Shown here: positions 11,104 to 22,402 of the stretch, one piece after another
Numbering within the stretch: position 1 is the stretch's first letter
Layout of the letters: each line of letters opens with the position of its first letter
Assembly (NCBI GenBank): GCA_021186555.1
Contig: JAJKFL010000042.1
Location: forward strand, 41,081,980 to 41,145,979
Source of the DNA: Reticulitermes speratus
Taxonomy: Eukaryota > Arthropoda > Insecta > Blattodea > Rhinotermitidae
Reading direction: 5' to 3'
DNA length: 64,000 nucleotides
Position numbers and translations under genes: made by a program
Notes under the pieces: generated by a model
Database searches by the model: none
The model's input: the letters and a program-made list of their open reading frames with translations, nothing else
Told to the model about the DNA's origin: nothing

Positions 11104-11682
11104 CAGTGATACCTCGGCTAACGAGTGACCCTGCTAACGAATTTTTCGGCTAACGAAGATTTTTTTCGCTGTTTTTCGGACTCGGCTAACGAATATGGAT
11201 TCGGCTAACGAATGTTTTAGTGGATGCTCGCGCTAATATAAAGCAGCAAACATGAACGGTCGGGCCATTCCAGGAGCTTATCTTTTCCGTCTGTATGTGT
11301 GTGACAAAGAGATGAGCTGACCACATCACACAGGGGAGACCCACCAACCCGACTGGGTTGTTTATATAAAATGTATAAAATGTATAAAGTGTATAATATA
11401 TTTTCAGTATAATAGTGTAAAGATCGTCAGTTTTTCATTCTACTTTCCATTCTCCTTCATCCAATTGGTAGCTGTTCATCTCAGCCTTTGGTGAGTTTTT
11501 GCCCTTTTATAGTGTGCTTTTTACTATTTTATAAAACTTATCTTTAAATAGTGGGCAGCATCCAGAACGAATTAAACGATTTTCTATAGAAACCTACGGG
11601 AAATCACGTTTCGGCTAACGAAGATTTCGGCTAACGAAAGTGATTCCGGAACGAATTATCTTCGTTAGCCGAGGTATCACTG
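11104..11682. mobile_element. Pogo/Tigger-like MITE with TA target duplication
   Basis: Terminal inverted repeats CAGTGATACCTCGGCTAACG at both ends, flanked by TA at 11102-11103 and 11683-11684. The sub-ends repeat GGCTAACGAA several times. 579 bp, no transposase. Confidence 0.85.
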
Positions 11683-11840
11683 TATACACCTGGTCAGAAT
11701 AAGCAACTTTAAAGGAAATCGGTACGAAATAGAGAACATGATCTCGTGAACAAGAAGGGTTAGATGATGCGTGATTTCAGGCTTCCGCCGCGGTGTAAAC
11801 GAGATCTGCGCTCTTCTGGTATTTCAGGCAGCGTAGATTG

Positions 11841-11905
11841 TCAATTTTTACAGACGTTTCGTGACAACCTATCGGCCCCATCTTCAAGGGTCAAGCAGTC
11901 CAAGT
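11841..11905 (-). ncRNA. Decayed hammerhead-like module (GAAACGTC type)
   Basis: Minus strand: GACTGCTTGACC, CUUGAAGA, U, GGGGCCGATAGGTTGTCAC, GAA, ACGT, C. It fits a hammerhead with a mutated CUGAAGA box and decayed stem II. Confidence 0.38.
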
Positions 11906-11917
11906 CATTCTTCTTGG

Positions 11918-11978
11918 GCTGTTTCACCCTCGAAGATAGGACCGATCGGTTGTCCCGAAACGTCGGTAACAAGCAATC
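11918..11978 (+). ncRNA. Decayed hammerhead-like module (GAAACGTC type)
   Basis: Plus strand: ACC, CUCGAAGA (one base inserted), U, stem II with GGAC/GTCC around a palindromic CCGATCGG, C, GAA, ACGT, C, then GGTAACAAGCAATC. The last stretch pairs with GACTGCTTGACC preserved in the other arm, leaving a small internal loop. That is how stem I would look. Confidence 0.48.
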
Positions 11979-12039
11979 AATATACGCTGCGTAAAATCTC
12001 AGAAGAGTGCAGAACCCCAAGAACAGATGATGCTCTTAG

Positions 12040-12200
12040 AGCGGTGATGACGAAGATTCAAGTCTTCTGGGATATGAGCCGTGTAGATTGGAAAAATCGC
12101 CTAATTTCAGAGGATATACTATCCTGAAAGGAAAGGCGACAAGCTTCAATGAGAAGTCGGTTAACTATGTACCAGTCTACGTGACGTCATACTCCAGAAG
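12040..12200 (+). mobile_element. GAAACGTC-type repeat fragment without the module
   Basis: Carries the AAGATTCAAGTCTTCTGGGA hairpin typical of this family and its body, but no GAAACGTC core. Confidence 0.35.
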
Positions 12201-12850
12201 CATTACACACCCCATTCACCACTTCCCGCATATAATTAATTAGCCATCGGTGAAACTCAACAGACAGAGAATAATACAAACAATGGCACTTTATTCGCTC
12301 TGTCACCTTTCGAGATTCGAACTGACGGACGCCGGGATGCCATGCAGGAGGGCTGGGCGCAGTATTTGGTGTGGGTCACAATGCCAGTACGTGCTGTGGC
12401 ATCACATGGTGACTCCCACATGCAATCATTACTATCCCCTGATCAGTTTTATAATGAAGATCGGAGAATGCGCGGTACGTACACAGTACGCGTGCCCCCC
12501 CGTGCACAGCGAACTAGCCCCGCGTGGTCTCACACGACACACACACTCGCTGTTCCGGGAGATACACTGGTGTCGCCGCAGCAGCGCAGCAGCATCTCAC
12601 CACCGCCGTAACAAGTGAGTACTGACTGCCCGCCGTCAACAGGTGGCACTTAGTCTTGCTTTCGTAACTAGCAGTATTTACCGTACCAAAACAACTGAAA
12701 GTCGTGTTACAAGAAAACATTACGAACTTAATATTGTTCAACATTAACACAATGTATACATGTATTATTCATTTACGAAGATATGTGGGCCTAAGAGGGA
12801 CGAGGTAACAGGGGAGTTAAGAAGACTACATAACGAGGAGCTTATATGAT

Positions 12851-13107
12851 TTGTACTCCTCACCAAATATTATTCGGGTTATCAAATCAAGAAGAATGAG
12901 ATGGGCGGGGCATGTTGCAGGAGAGGCGCATACACAGTTACGGTGGGGAGACTTGATGTTAAGATACCACTTGGAAGACCTAGGCGTATATGGGAGGATA
13001 ATATTAAAATGGATCTTCAAGAAGCAGGCTGTTGTGAATGCGGTAATGAACCTTCGGGCTCCATAGAATGTGGGGAATTTCTTGACTGGCTGAGAAACTG
13101 TTAGCGT
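12851..13107 (+). pseudogene. Retrotransposon tail fragment (RMRWAGHV / GRPRRIWEDN)
   Basis: Frames shift between SRRMRWAGHVAGEA and GRPRRIWEDNIKMDLQEAG, the recurrent C-terminal motif of insect non-LTR elements. It ends FLDWLRNC with a stop near 13104. Confidence 0.75.
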
Positions 13108-14349
13108 CACAGGAAGGTGATATTTTATTTACATCTGTCCTACATGTTTCCATCCAATGGGAACATCCTTAGGAGCATTCAACCATAAACCGCAGCTGCT
13201 AAATATTCACGTCCTTTTTAAAGTTTATACTACCCTGGTAATTACTAAAAAGTAAATGCTTTATAGTTTAAATGTTAGCAATAACAACAATCTGTAATAG
13301 CTGCTAGTCATCGTAGTATTCCCTTAGACATGATCCGACTGGATCTAAACACGTAGGACAGTGCATGAAGATTGTACATGAATGATTACTGAATATAAGT
13401 ACAACTGTAACGTGTGGTACTGAAGCCTAGGAAAATAAATACAGAAGTTTATCAACAAATTCAGCAAGATACGAGGTTACTAATAAGGCAAAAGTTCAAT
13501 AATAATGATAATAATGGTAGTGGTGTAAATTTAACCTAGCACAAAAAAAATAAGTTTCTTAAAAATAATTACTTAATCAATTACTGAGTTCTGCGTCGCC
13601 TGCTTAATTTCACTTTATTATTTAATATTCGCTGTAGCCACTCAAAGTGTGGTTACGAACTTTGTTGCAAAAATACTTTCGGTTTAATTACATTAAAAAC
13701 CTGAACTCAGGAAATGTTGCTCTAAACTTTATATGCGGAGTGATATACAGTCGACCCACATCCCAGTATAACTAAGACGCCAATCTATTTAATGCCTCGG
13801 AGGACGTGGATCTGACTTCGAATTCCGTTCAAATTTCATTGGTCAGCCCAAAGCAGCCTAGCTCTACCAACCCTATGACTAGACATTCATTTACGCCCCC
13901 TAGAAAAAGTGTGGCTTTCGCTGCGCTGATTCGTAGGAAATTCGCTCAATGAATTTTTATGGACATCTACCGCACCGAATTTTATCCAAATCAGAAGACA
14001 AATGTGAAACATACGTGCGAAATCTCTTTCACGCCCCTAAGTAAGCAAAGGCTTTCACTGCACCGATTTTCATTAAACTCCCAAGTGCTCAACAGCATTG
14101 AGTGCATCACCTACGCATTTCACACAAATCGGCAAACAAGTATGGAAAGTACGTATTTACAGTAAAGTGCGACTGTCACTGCGCCCATTCTTACGACACT
14201 CACACTTGTTTGACAACCGTTTGTAAATAACCCACATACCGAATTTCATGGAAATCCGACAAACGGTTTAGGTGCTGACAGCAGATCATGGACAGACTGA
14301 CAGACGTAGTCTCCACACAAGGCGTCCTTCTGCCTCGCAAGAACGCCTA

Positions 14350-14533
14350 AGAAGGGTAAAACTGTCCCTGTATACGTCATAAAGGCATATGGAGGGCGTA
14401 GGGGTATACCGCTACACATTCTTAACCTCGGCAAGAGATGGACAGGAGTGATCAGATTCACGCCCAAGCCATTTCATCCCCGGAGAAAGAGCCCCCGGTA
14501 TCCACTGAACAGGAGTATGGGTGGGCCCTAGAA
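14350..14533 (-). mobile_element. SINE family A, 5'-truncated
   Basis: Matches the body (CATTCTTAACCTCGGCAAGA, then GAGTATGGGTGGGCCC). The tRNA-like head is missing. Confidence 0.6.
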
Positions 14534-15288
14534 CAGTGCTTTTCAACCTTCTTTCTCCCACGTACCACTATCACGAACAAACTATCTGCGTGTACCACCA
14601 GGTACCGAAAATATTAATAACACACAGCTTGTACTTTTCTAGTTTAATTTTATAAACACTTCAAGTGTTTATAATTTAAATTCATCCAAATAATTTTAAT
14701 AATGCGACTAACATCTCTGAAACTGAATTATGATAAACATTACAATTCCCAAACAATGTTGCATACCGACAGAAAACCCTCCGATTGAAAAGCACCGCCA
14801 AAGAATATTAATTTAGGTCATATAGTTACTTTTAGCTAACTTCATGGAACAGACCCCTCCTTGAAAAGATACACGCTTTCCACTGATCAAGAAATTCGCC
14901 GTGTTTTAAGGAACTTTGAGGGCCATTACTGCGTTCACAACAGCCGGCACGTGGCCGCGTGAAACATTTCGTAGCATGCTAGTCCGTTTTACGAAAATAA
15001 TTTTCCGCCCTCCGTCCAACACCAAGCTGAAGAACTACCCCCTTATCGGCTGTCCGCGACTGCTTATTCATTATACGCACATTACCCTCCAACCGCAACC
15101 TGGAAGGCGTCCGTCCTGCTACAGTGATACCGACACGTACCTAAGATGAACAGCGCACTTATACAAACACCAGACAGCATGACATCAGACACGTTGACAA
15201 CACTTTGCCTCTGGTTACTACTATCCCGTGGCAGACGAATCCGGTACACAGCCTCCCACCCTATTTCCTTAAGACATACGTATTTTAA

Positions 15289-15566
15289 TGTGGGCCCGGA
15301 TACCGTAGTCGGTATAGCGACTCGCTACGAGCTGGACGGTAAGGGGATCGAATCCCGGTGGGGGCGAGATTTTCAGTACCCGTCCAGACCGGCCCTGGGG
15401 CCTACCCAGCCTCCTGTACAATGGGTACCGGGTCATTCCCGGGGGTAAAGCGGTCGGGGCGTGGCGTTAACCACCCACCCCCATCTAGCGCCGAGGTTAA
15501 GGAAAGTGTAGAGCTATACCTCTACGCCCCCTCTGGGCCTTCATGGCCTGTTCTAGGGTGAACTAA
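15289..15566 (+). mobile_element. SINE family A, full length, with target-site duplications
   Basis: Near-consensus copy flanked by 12-bp TACGTATTTTAA at 15277-15288 and 15567-15578. The A box (GTAGTCGGTATAGCG) and B box (GGGATCGAATCCC) are intact, so it could be transcribed by Pol III. Confidence 0.88.
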
Positions 15567-15984
15567 TACGTATTTTAACACATGGGGACACATTACAAAA
15601 ATCTAGCAGCCACCTCCAACTGCTTGGCGCAAGGTCCATACCGCGGACCAACAATTCTAGAACGACCTGTGAACCTCACTGCTATCTGGGGCCTTCTGCT
15701 CTGTGCATGTCAACTGATACACGTTTGTATGTGAGGCAAAAAAAAATCAACTTCAATAATTATGCTGACAATATTAGGCGCCACCGTGCAAAACTTGGTC
15801 GCCCGGGATTTCCGCACACCTGTTTTAACATTAATCCTCCCATCCATTCCCTGTTCTTCTAAAAGGTCTCTTTCCTTCTGACTTTCCCACAAAAAAAGCC
15901 GGCATGCATTTCGTTTCTCTCCCGTTCGTGCTACATGACCAAAAGGCGTATAATGTCAAGACAGACACAGCTCCTGTTTATAAG

Positions 15985-16262
15985 TTGGTCGGTATAGCGA
16001 CTACGCTACGGGTTGGACGATCCCGGGTTCGATTAACGGCAGAAGTAACAGATTTTTCTTTTCTCCAAAACGTAAAGACCATTTCTGGGGCCCAATGAGC
16101 CTCCTATTTAATGGGCAACGGGGTTCCTTTCCGGTGGTATAGCAGCCGGGGCGTGAAGCTGACCACTCTATTCCATCTAGTGCCGAGGTTAAGAATGAGT
16201 GGAGCTACACCCTACTCCCGCTACATGCCTTCATGGCGTGGACAAGTTTACCTTTACCTACA
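15985..16262 (+). mobile_element. SINE family A, variant subfamily
   Basis: Head GGTCGGTATAGCGACTACGC with GATCCCGGGTTCGATTAACG, then a TTTTTCTTTTCTCCAAAACG body also seen at 31206. It ends GACAAGTTTACCTTTACC. Confidence 0.7.
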
Positions 16263-16518
16263 CCAGAGTGCTCAAATATACAAACACAGCCACAAGTCAC
16301 GTGTCTGCTAACGGCATACAGAGTGGAAGAGCAATAGCAAGATTACGCTCTCACGTCACAATTTATCGATTCTGAAACACACAAAGCGTCATGGCTCGTG
16401 TTCTTGTAAACGAAAATGTGTATTATCAGAAAATGTCACGTGATACAAGGGTGGAAAGATAGCCGCTTACAGTACCCGCCCGCGTTCCCTGCGCTCTAAC
16501 CTAATTCTATCGCGATCT

Positions 16519-16527
16519 GATGTTCAC

Positions 16528-16559
<32 letters not shown>

Positions 16560-16561
16560 GC
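16519..16561. repeat. Microsatellite (CTAA)n
   Basis: ACTAACTAACTAACTAACTA repeated, ending ACTAGCTGACG. Confidence 0.9.
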
Positions 16562-16669
16562 TGACGATGAGTAGCTAACTAGCTGTCTGAAGCACAGTCC
16601 TTCTTGAGCAACTAATTGTTCCACAGGAAGTCAAGATATTCTCCCCCATTTTAGAGAGTCCGAAAGTTC

Positions 16670-16840
16670 ATTACCGCATTCACAACAGACTGCCACTTAT
16701 CCCTATCCTGGGCCAGTTCAATAGTCCACGTCATCTAGCTCCTGAAGATCCATTTTCATATTATCCTCCCATCTACGCCTCGGTCTTCCAAGTGGTCTCT
16801 TTTCGTAGGGTTTCCGCACCAAACCCTACACACATTTCTC
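16670..16840 (-). pseudogene. Retrotransposon tail fragment (GRPRRRWEDN type)
   Basis: Minus strand carries the same GACCACTTGGAAGACCGAGG, GATGGGAGGATAATATG and TGTGAATGCGGTAATGAAC segments as the 12.85-kb copy. Confidence 0.65.
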
Positions 16841-16879
16841 TTCTCTCTTACGAGTGCCTCTGATGTTCATATAGCGGTA

Positions 16880-17065
16880 CAAAATGCGGTATTTTGGAAT
16901 GTGACGCCGTGTAGTTTGGTACATGCTTATCAACTGCCTCATCTTCTCTGCAAGACGAAGGCAGTACGTTCCTCCCAAACGGCGGTAACCACTTGACAGA
17001 CTACACGACGTCATATGCCACAAGACTGTAGTTCGAAGCCTATAATTACCTAAACCGCTCGCCGT
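16880..17065. mobile_element. GAAACGTC-family repeat fragment
   Basis: Has TTTTGGAATGTGACGCCGTG and TGACAGACTACACGACGTCA, matching the family body. Weakly inverted arms. Confidence 0.35.
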
Positions 17066-17224
17066 ACAAAAAGCAGCCCACATACGCCCACCATGTATTT
17101 CTCACATATTTCGATTTTCTTCATAGGATATTTAAAGCACCACAAGATCGAATCATGTATGAGGCTCCAAGCGTGACGATGACCTGTTCATTACACTGAC
17201 ATTCAGTGTGTTCATCACTGTGCA

Positions 17225-17284
17225 ATGTATGAGGTATGATGTTTCGGCAGTTGGATTTACTTCCGTCGTCAGGTTTCATACATA
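17225..17284 (-). ncRNA. Possible hammerhead motif
   Basis: Minus strand: TATGTATGA, AAC, CUGACGA (17272-17266), a weak stem II with GG/CC ends, GAA, ACATCAT, A, CC, TCATACAT. The long outer pairing of stem I with an internal loop resembles natural hammerheads. Stems II and III are poor. Confidence 0.4.
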
Positions 17285-17888
17285 CTTCATTTTTACCTCA
17301 AGACTGAGTGACTGGAATCGAAGCCAGCGCCTTTCGAACACTACGTCAGTACACTAATGACTGGACCAAAATACAAAAAAAAATCTAATTATTATAACGG
17401 CCGCGGGTACAGGTCCAATTGCCGAAACGTCGTGTATCTCAACTTTAGACAATGGACAATGTCCAACGTAATACTGATATAAAGACTCAAGTATGTCTTT
17501 ATTTAAGCATATATTTAATACAGGGACCGGCAAATTCCGGGGGCGAGGTCGCCATGGGTCTCAGAAATTGTTGTACTGCCTAACATTATCGACAGTACTT
17601 AGCTTGACTTCGTCTGTTTCGCCCTGCTCTAAATCTCAGTTCAACAAAGACTGCGCCACAGAAATGCTGATCTCCAGCATTGAGCAATCTGTACATTAAT
17701 ATATTTGTTTAGCGACACTTATGGTCGCGTGTCACGGTGTACGATTTGCAGCGCCATTAGGTGGCGCGACGTACGGCTTTAGGCTGATCAGCAAAAGCAG
17801 ATCAATCAATCCATCAATCAGCACGGATCACCTATATTTCTGATAACGAAAAACTGTCTGGCTTCAAAACTCTCTGTCACACTCCGAT

Positions 17889-18125
17889 TTAACCCTTTAA
17901 GGCCCAGTGGTCACTACACTTACCACCATGTTTTAATATTTAAAAATTCTAATTTCTGTCCACACAGTGTATTTATGTGTTTTGTATGGATCTCAGCACA
18001 AACAGCGATTTCCCTATACAGCGTTAACTGATTAATTTTTATAAGCGAGACGGGGGTGTTTACTACGCGGTACGAACTGTATCTTTAAGTATACCTCAAT
18101 TTATATCTCGTATCTAAAGGATTAG
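17889..18125. mobile_element. PiggyBac-like MITE, second copy
   Basis: Begins TTAACCCTTTAAGGCCC. The right end is CTAAAGGATTA, changed and then hit by the SINE at 18129. Confidence 0.6.
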
Positions 18126-18128
18126 TGG

Positions 18129-18413
18129 GCCGGGATAGCACAGTCGGTATAGCGAGTCGCTACGGGCTGGACGGTCCGGGGATCGAATCCCGGTGGAGGC
18201 GAGATTTTCCGCAGCCCTGGGGCCCACCCAGCCTCCTATACAATGGGTACCGGGTCTCTTTCCCGGGGGGTAAAGCGGCCGGGGCGTGGAGTTGACCACC
18301 CACCCTCATCTAGTGCCAGGGTTAAAGAAAGAGTACAGCTATACTTCTACTCCCCCTCTGCGCCTTCATGGCCCGTTCTAGGGAGAACTTGACCTTTACC
18401 TTTACCTTACCTC
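18129..18413 (+). mobile_element. SINE family A, full length, with target-site duplications
   Basis: Flanked by 12-bp AAGGATTAGTGG (18117-18128) and AAGGATTAATGG (18414-18425), one mismatch. Inserted at the end of a TTAA-type MITE. Promoter boxes intact. Confidence 0.87.
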
Positions 18414-18959
18414 AAGGATTAATGGTCGGGTGTGAAAAAAATGTGTTAATGTAAACACGCCTTAACAAATTTCACCCAAAAACCATAAAATATTTTACAC
18501 TCTGAAACACGCGGACGGACTGACGCACACGACCGCCAGGAGTCAGTAACTGTTCAGTCACATACCGATACAGAAAGCCCATGTTGCACTTTCCACTTCA
18601 ATTTACGCCTTGCACAGTGGCCTCGTTCTTTGTCGATATTATTTTACACCTTCCGTTACTCCGTTATAACGCATACAGTTTAATATCTTCAGCTATCATG
18701 GATAAGTTCTGACTGACAAGTAGTCAGATTTACTTTAAGCAGGCCCGCCTTACACTGCAAGGTGTCTAATGTATTCAGGAGACAGAGAAAACCTCCATTA
18801 TCGAACGCGCTGCAAGTGCGCAAAACTTTGCCTTTCACATTACCGAAAGAATTACAGCGCTGAGGAGAATATTTAGATCTAAGTACAAGACGTGACAAAA
18901 CGCTGAAGAAAACTGCGTGATGAGCTACGTAACTGTAGCCCTTCAACACATATAAGATC

Positions 18960-19160
18960 ACAAAAAGGAAGGTGGGTTAGACATGTAGCACATATGTTAG
19001 AAGTGTGAGCATCATACGAAGTTATGGCTTCAAATCTGAAAGAAAGAGACCACTTGGGAGAGACATAGGTGACAGGATAATATTAAAACACATCTTAAAG
19101 ACAAAGTGTCAGTGTGGATTGAATTCATATGGCTCAGGACAGAGAGCAGTGAAGGATACT
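18960..19160 (+). pseudogene. Retrotransposon tail fragment
   Basis: Plus strand: GAAGGTGGGTTAGACATGTA, then AGACCACTTGGGAGAGACAT and GACAGGATAATATTAAAACA, the same family as 12.85 kb, decayed. Confidence 0.55.
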
Positions 19161-20170
19161 GTGTAAATGATAATGGAACAATCGGGTTCCATAAACGACG
19201 AAATTAGTGGCCATAAGTTCCAGAAGAATAAATCTGCTCCAATCAACTGCGTGTCGACCTCAGAAAATGTTACCAATTACAGTACGCTTTTATTTATTTA
19301 CCGCTGTAAAGCACGCGGGAATTTCAAAGGGAAAATCTGGCAATTCCCATATCTGATCCCTTCCAGTGATCATATGTTAAAACATAAAACATGAAAATAA
19401 AGTCCATGAATTGAAGAGCTCTTGAACGGTGCTGCTACCTAGACATAAACTTTATCGGCAAAGGTCGAGGCTGTAATACCAGCCGAAGCATATGTACCTC
19501 TCTACTGCTTCATAACTACACACTGTCTTTGACAATTACTGCCACATGGCGGATTTATCCATAACTACGACTTCATATTTCAGGACACAGTTTCAGCTCT
19601 AATTCGTTCATATCTACACAGAGATTTTTAGTACACAAGAACATGATTCTGTACCAATGTTTATATTACATTTACAGAAATATTATTTCACATTCTCCTT
19701 CCATTTGTGGTCTCCGTCTTTATGTCTGGGATTTCTCCATTTCAGTCCTGTACTCATGCCAAAGCCCTTTTTACCACCGTAAATGTTTACAAACTTAGTA
19801 CCACATTCCAGTAACCATTCTCGACTGCAATATCACGAACGCTTCCTCTTCGTTCTTCCTTGCTTATTGCTTTCCTTCTCTGTCCGTATCTTATACAGCC
19901 CGGTCATATGTTCACTGTTTATCTTCGCTTATACTAAAGTGCTGCTGTTATTAACCTCCCATTACGGCCTCCTGTCGCGTTATTCTATGCGTTTCTTCTC
20001 CCTGCACGTTCGTTCTCCACTCTTATTATCTGAAACTTCATATTTACTCTCGTATCTCTAGACTTTCCCTTCTACTGTCGCTAACAGCTTCCTTCTTCTA
20101 CACCATTTACGAATTAGGCCCTCCTGGCTGTTTAAAAGCGTAATTAATTTCTGAATCTATAAATCTTATA

Positions 20171-20275
20171 CAGTCGAACCCGGTTACAACGACATCGGTT
20201 TATACGACACCTCGCCTATAGCGTCAGATATTCTGTGGTACCAATTAATTCGTCACTGCTAACCACAATATTATA
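20171..20275 (+). mobile_element. Pogo/Tigger-like MITE fragment
   Basis: Starts CAGTCGAACCCGGTTACAAC after TA and matches the 3042 copy for about 80 bases. Confidence 0.6.
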
Positions 20276-20750
20276 TGCTCGATGCTCAACTGTTTCTTCA
20301 GCCTCAGCTCGTACCTCACAGAGAACAGTATATCGATTTTGAAGACCAATCGCGGCGAGAGATCATGAACCGACGTACGTCTTCGTGTACAGTATCTGCT
20401 ACTTTTTGTCCGATTTTTAACCAGAATTGTAACGTGTGTAGAAAAAGTTTAGCAAAAATTCCAAATATGAAGTTACAGGCGGACACACATACATGACGAG
20501 CCTAACAGTCGCTTTGGTGGGGGGTGGGGGGGGGGGGGCAAATACGCCTGAAACGCGGGTATATTGCTCGGAGTGGGATTGGAACTCACGATTTCGGTGT
20601 TGGTGACGTCGAAGTCGGCCAGTGGGATACTGTGATCAGCATTACTTAACTTTTCCTTATACCTTCTCTTCTTAAATTAAGTTACAGACCAACTGATGCA
20701 CACTAAAACCACTTTTTATGTAGCTTTATTATTAAAATTGTTAAAATTGT

Positions 20751-20792
20751 ACCCCTACACGTGTTTCGATCCTAGGATCATCATCAGGGGGT
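20751..20792 (-). ncRNA. Hammerhead ribozyme, intact core
   Basis: Minus strand: ACCCC, CUGAUGA (20787-20781), U, stem II GATCC-TA-GGATC, GAA, palindromic ACACGTGT, A, then GGGGT. Stem I ACCCC/GGGGT is perfect, with cleavage predicted after A20756. The stem II loop is only two bases, so GATCCTAGGATC is itself a palindrome. Confidence 0.85.
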
Positions 20793-21220
20793 TTTTTTGC
20801 TAACAGCTACAGTCACTTCAAACACATGATTTTAAATATTCTATCGGCACTTTAAAACTTATATATTATAAGTTAAAATCTTGTAAAAAAAGACTCGTTA
20901 AAAGTTGTAAAATTGTAAAAGTACTGCAGATAGTAGATTGCGGAAGTGCTGGCGCGTGGGATCGGGTGGAGTCCACCATAGTACTCTTCACCGTACAACA
21001 GGCAGTACACTTCGCTCCCCACAAAAACATATCACATGCCTTTAATACCACGATCCCACACGCCAGCACTTCCGCAATCTACTATCTACAGTACTTTTAC
21101 AATTTTACAACTTTTAACGAGTCTTGTTACAAGATTTTAACTTATAATATATAAGTTTTGAAGTGCCGATAGAATATTTAAAATCATGTGTTTGAAGTGA
21201 CTGTAGCTATTAGCAAAAAA

Positions 21221-21261
21221 ACCCCTGACGATGATCCTAGGATCAAAACACGTGTAGGGGT
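21221..21261 (+). ncRNA. Hammerhead ribozyme, G12A variant
   Basis: Plus strand: ACCC, CUGACGA, U, GATCC-TA-GGATC, then AAA instead of GAA, ACACGTGT, A, GGGG. This is the right-arm partner of the 20751 motif. The variable N7 differs (C against T), and invariant G12 is A. Confidence 0.65.
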
Positions 21262-21529
21262 ACATTTTAACAATTTTAATAATAAAGCTACATAAAAAGT
21301 GGTTTTAGTGTGCATCAGTTGGTCTGTAACTTAATTTAATATGACGAAGATGCACGGTGTCAACAGTGTGAAACCTTCTCTTCGTTCTGGCATTTTTGTA
21401 ATGGCTCCCACGCTACTATAGGCTTACGTGCACCTTGTACCGTTCACCACTGTTAGCCGACACGTAAACTTGTTTCGACTCCCTCATGTTTATCTAAAGT
21501 GTACTGAACATTCAAGTCTTCTACCGCAT

Positions 21530-21625
21530 GACGTCTTATAGTTTGGCATAGTTAGTGACGTTTCGAACGAACTTGCTGTCTCAATCTTCAGGGCAGTCCA
21601 ATTCCAGAACATAGGTCGTTGCGTA
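21530..21625 (-). mobile_element. GAAACGTC-type repeat fragment
   Basis: Minus strand: TTGGACTGCC, CUGAAGA, U, then a 20-base decayed hairpin, CGAAACGTC. The CUGAAGA box is exact. Confidence 0.45.
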
Positions 21626-21660
21626 AATTTACACTTTAGGAGGTTGAATTAATTAATTAA

Positions 21661-21868
21661 AGGTAAGGTAAGGGTAAAGTTCACCCTAGAACAGGCCATG
21701 AAGGCCCAGAGGGGGAGTAGAGGTATAGCTTTACTCCTTCTTTAACCTCGGCGCTAGATGGGGGTGGGTGGTCAACGCCACGCCTCGGCCGCTTTACCCC
21801 CGGGAATGACCCGGTACCCATTGTACAGGAGGCTGGGTAGGCCCCAAGGCCGGTCTGGACGGGTGGAA
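21661..21868 (-). mobile_element. SINE family A, 5'-truncated
   Basis: Reverse copy from AGGTAAGGTAAGGGTAAAGT to CCGGTCTGGACGGGTG. The tRNA-like head is absent. Flanks are AT-rich (AATTAATTAAT on both sides). Confidence 0.78.
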
Positions 21869-22265
21869 TTAATCAATTAATTAATTAAACGAAATTGAAA
21901 CAACATAGGCCTGAAGATATCCCGTCACAGAACTTAGGCAATGGATTCTGTGGTAAAAAAAATACAAAGGGTAAAAATAGAAATTGAAGAAACAATCGAG
22001 GAACAAGTTTCTAATTTTAATTACGTGGGAAATTTAATATCTGGTGAAAAAAATTGTATTAATATAAAACTACAAATGTATAATAAAATGAACGGGATAA
22101 TCAAATCGACATTTTGGAAACTGTATGACAACTGACACAAAATTAACACTGCATAACACTAACGACCCTGATATACACCTTCCGTCCAAGATACATACAT
22201 AAATAATTTTTATTACCAACAAATTGCTCAAAAAATTCACTTATTCACATACGGGAGACTACTCA

Positions 22266-22303
22266 ACATGTTTCGGCTATTTCTTATAGCCCTCCCGAGG
22301 GAG
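22266..22303 (-). ncRNA. Decayed hammerhead motif
   Basis: Minus strand keeps stem II GGCTAT...ATAGCC, GAA and ACATGT, but the CUGANGA box is destroyed (CTCGGGA). Confidence 0.35.
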
Positions 22304-22358
22304 CACTGATATACAGAGGATAACTAGGGAGTTGAAATATAACCTTTGTCTATCAGTG

Positions 22359-22402
22359 CTCCCTGAAGTTGGCTATAAGAAATAGCCGAAACATGTAGAC
22401 GT
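22359..22402 (+). ncRNA. Decayed hammerhead motif
   Basis: Plus strand: CUGAAGU (A9 changed), U, stem II GGCTAT-AAGAA-ATAGCC, GAA, ACATGT, A. Stem I no longer pairs well. Confidence 0.45.

Larger units (their letters stand above)
11790..12012. mobile_element. Inverted-repeat element with GAAACGTC hammerhead-like modules
   Basis: The arms share GAGATCTGCGCTCTTCTGG / CAGAAGAGTGCAGA and GGCAGCGTAGATTG / its partner near 11980-11992. Each arm carries an outward GAAGAT-hairpin-CGAAACGTC module. Confidence 0.6.
20672..21339. mobile_element. Long inverted-repeat hammerhead element (arms about 290 bp)
   Basis: Arms 20672-20964 and 21051-21339 are near-identical in reverse orientation around an 86-bp centre. 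The outer ends read TTAAATTAAGTTACAGACC and its complement. Both arms contain outward-reading hammerheads followed by an AATAATAAAGC tail. No protein is encoded. Confidence 0.85.

Noticed and set aside
15289..15380. tRNA gene at the head of the SINE
   Set aside because: A and B boxes are present but no cloverleaf closes, and the sequence runs on into the SINE body.
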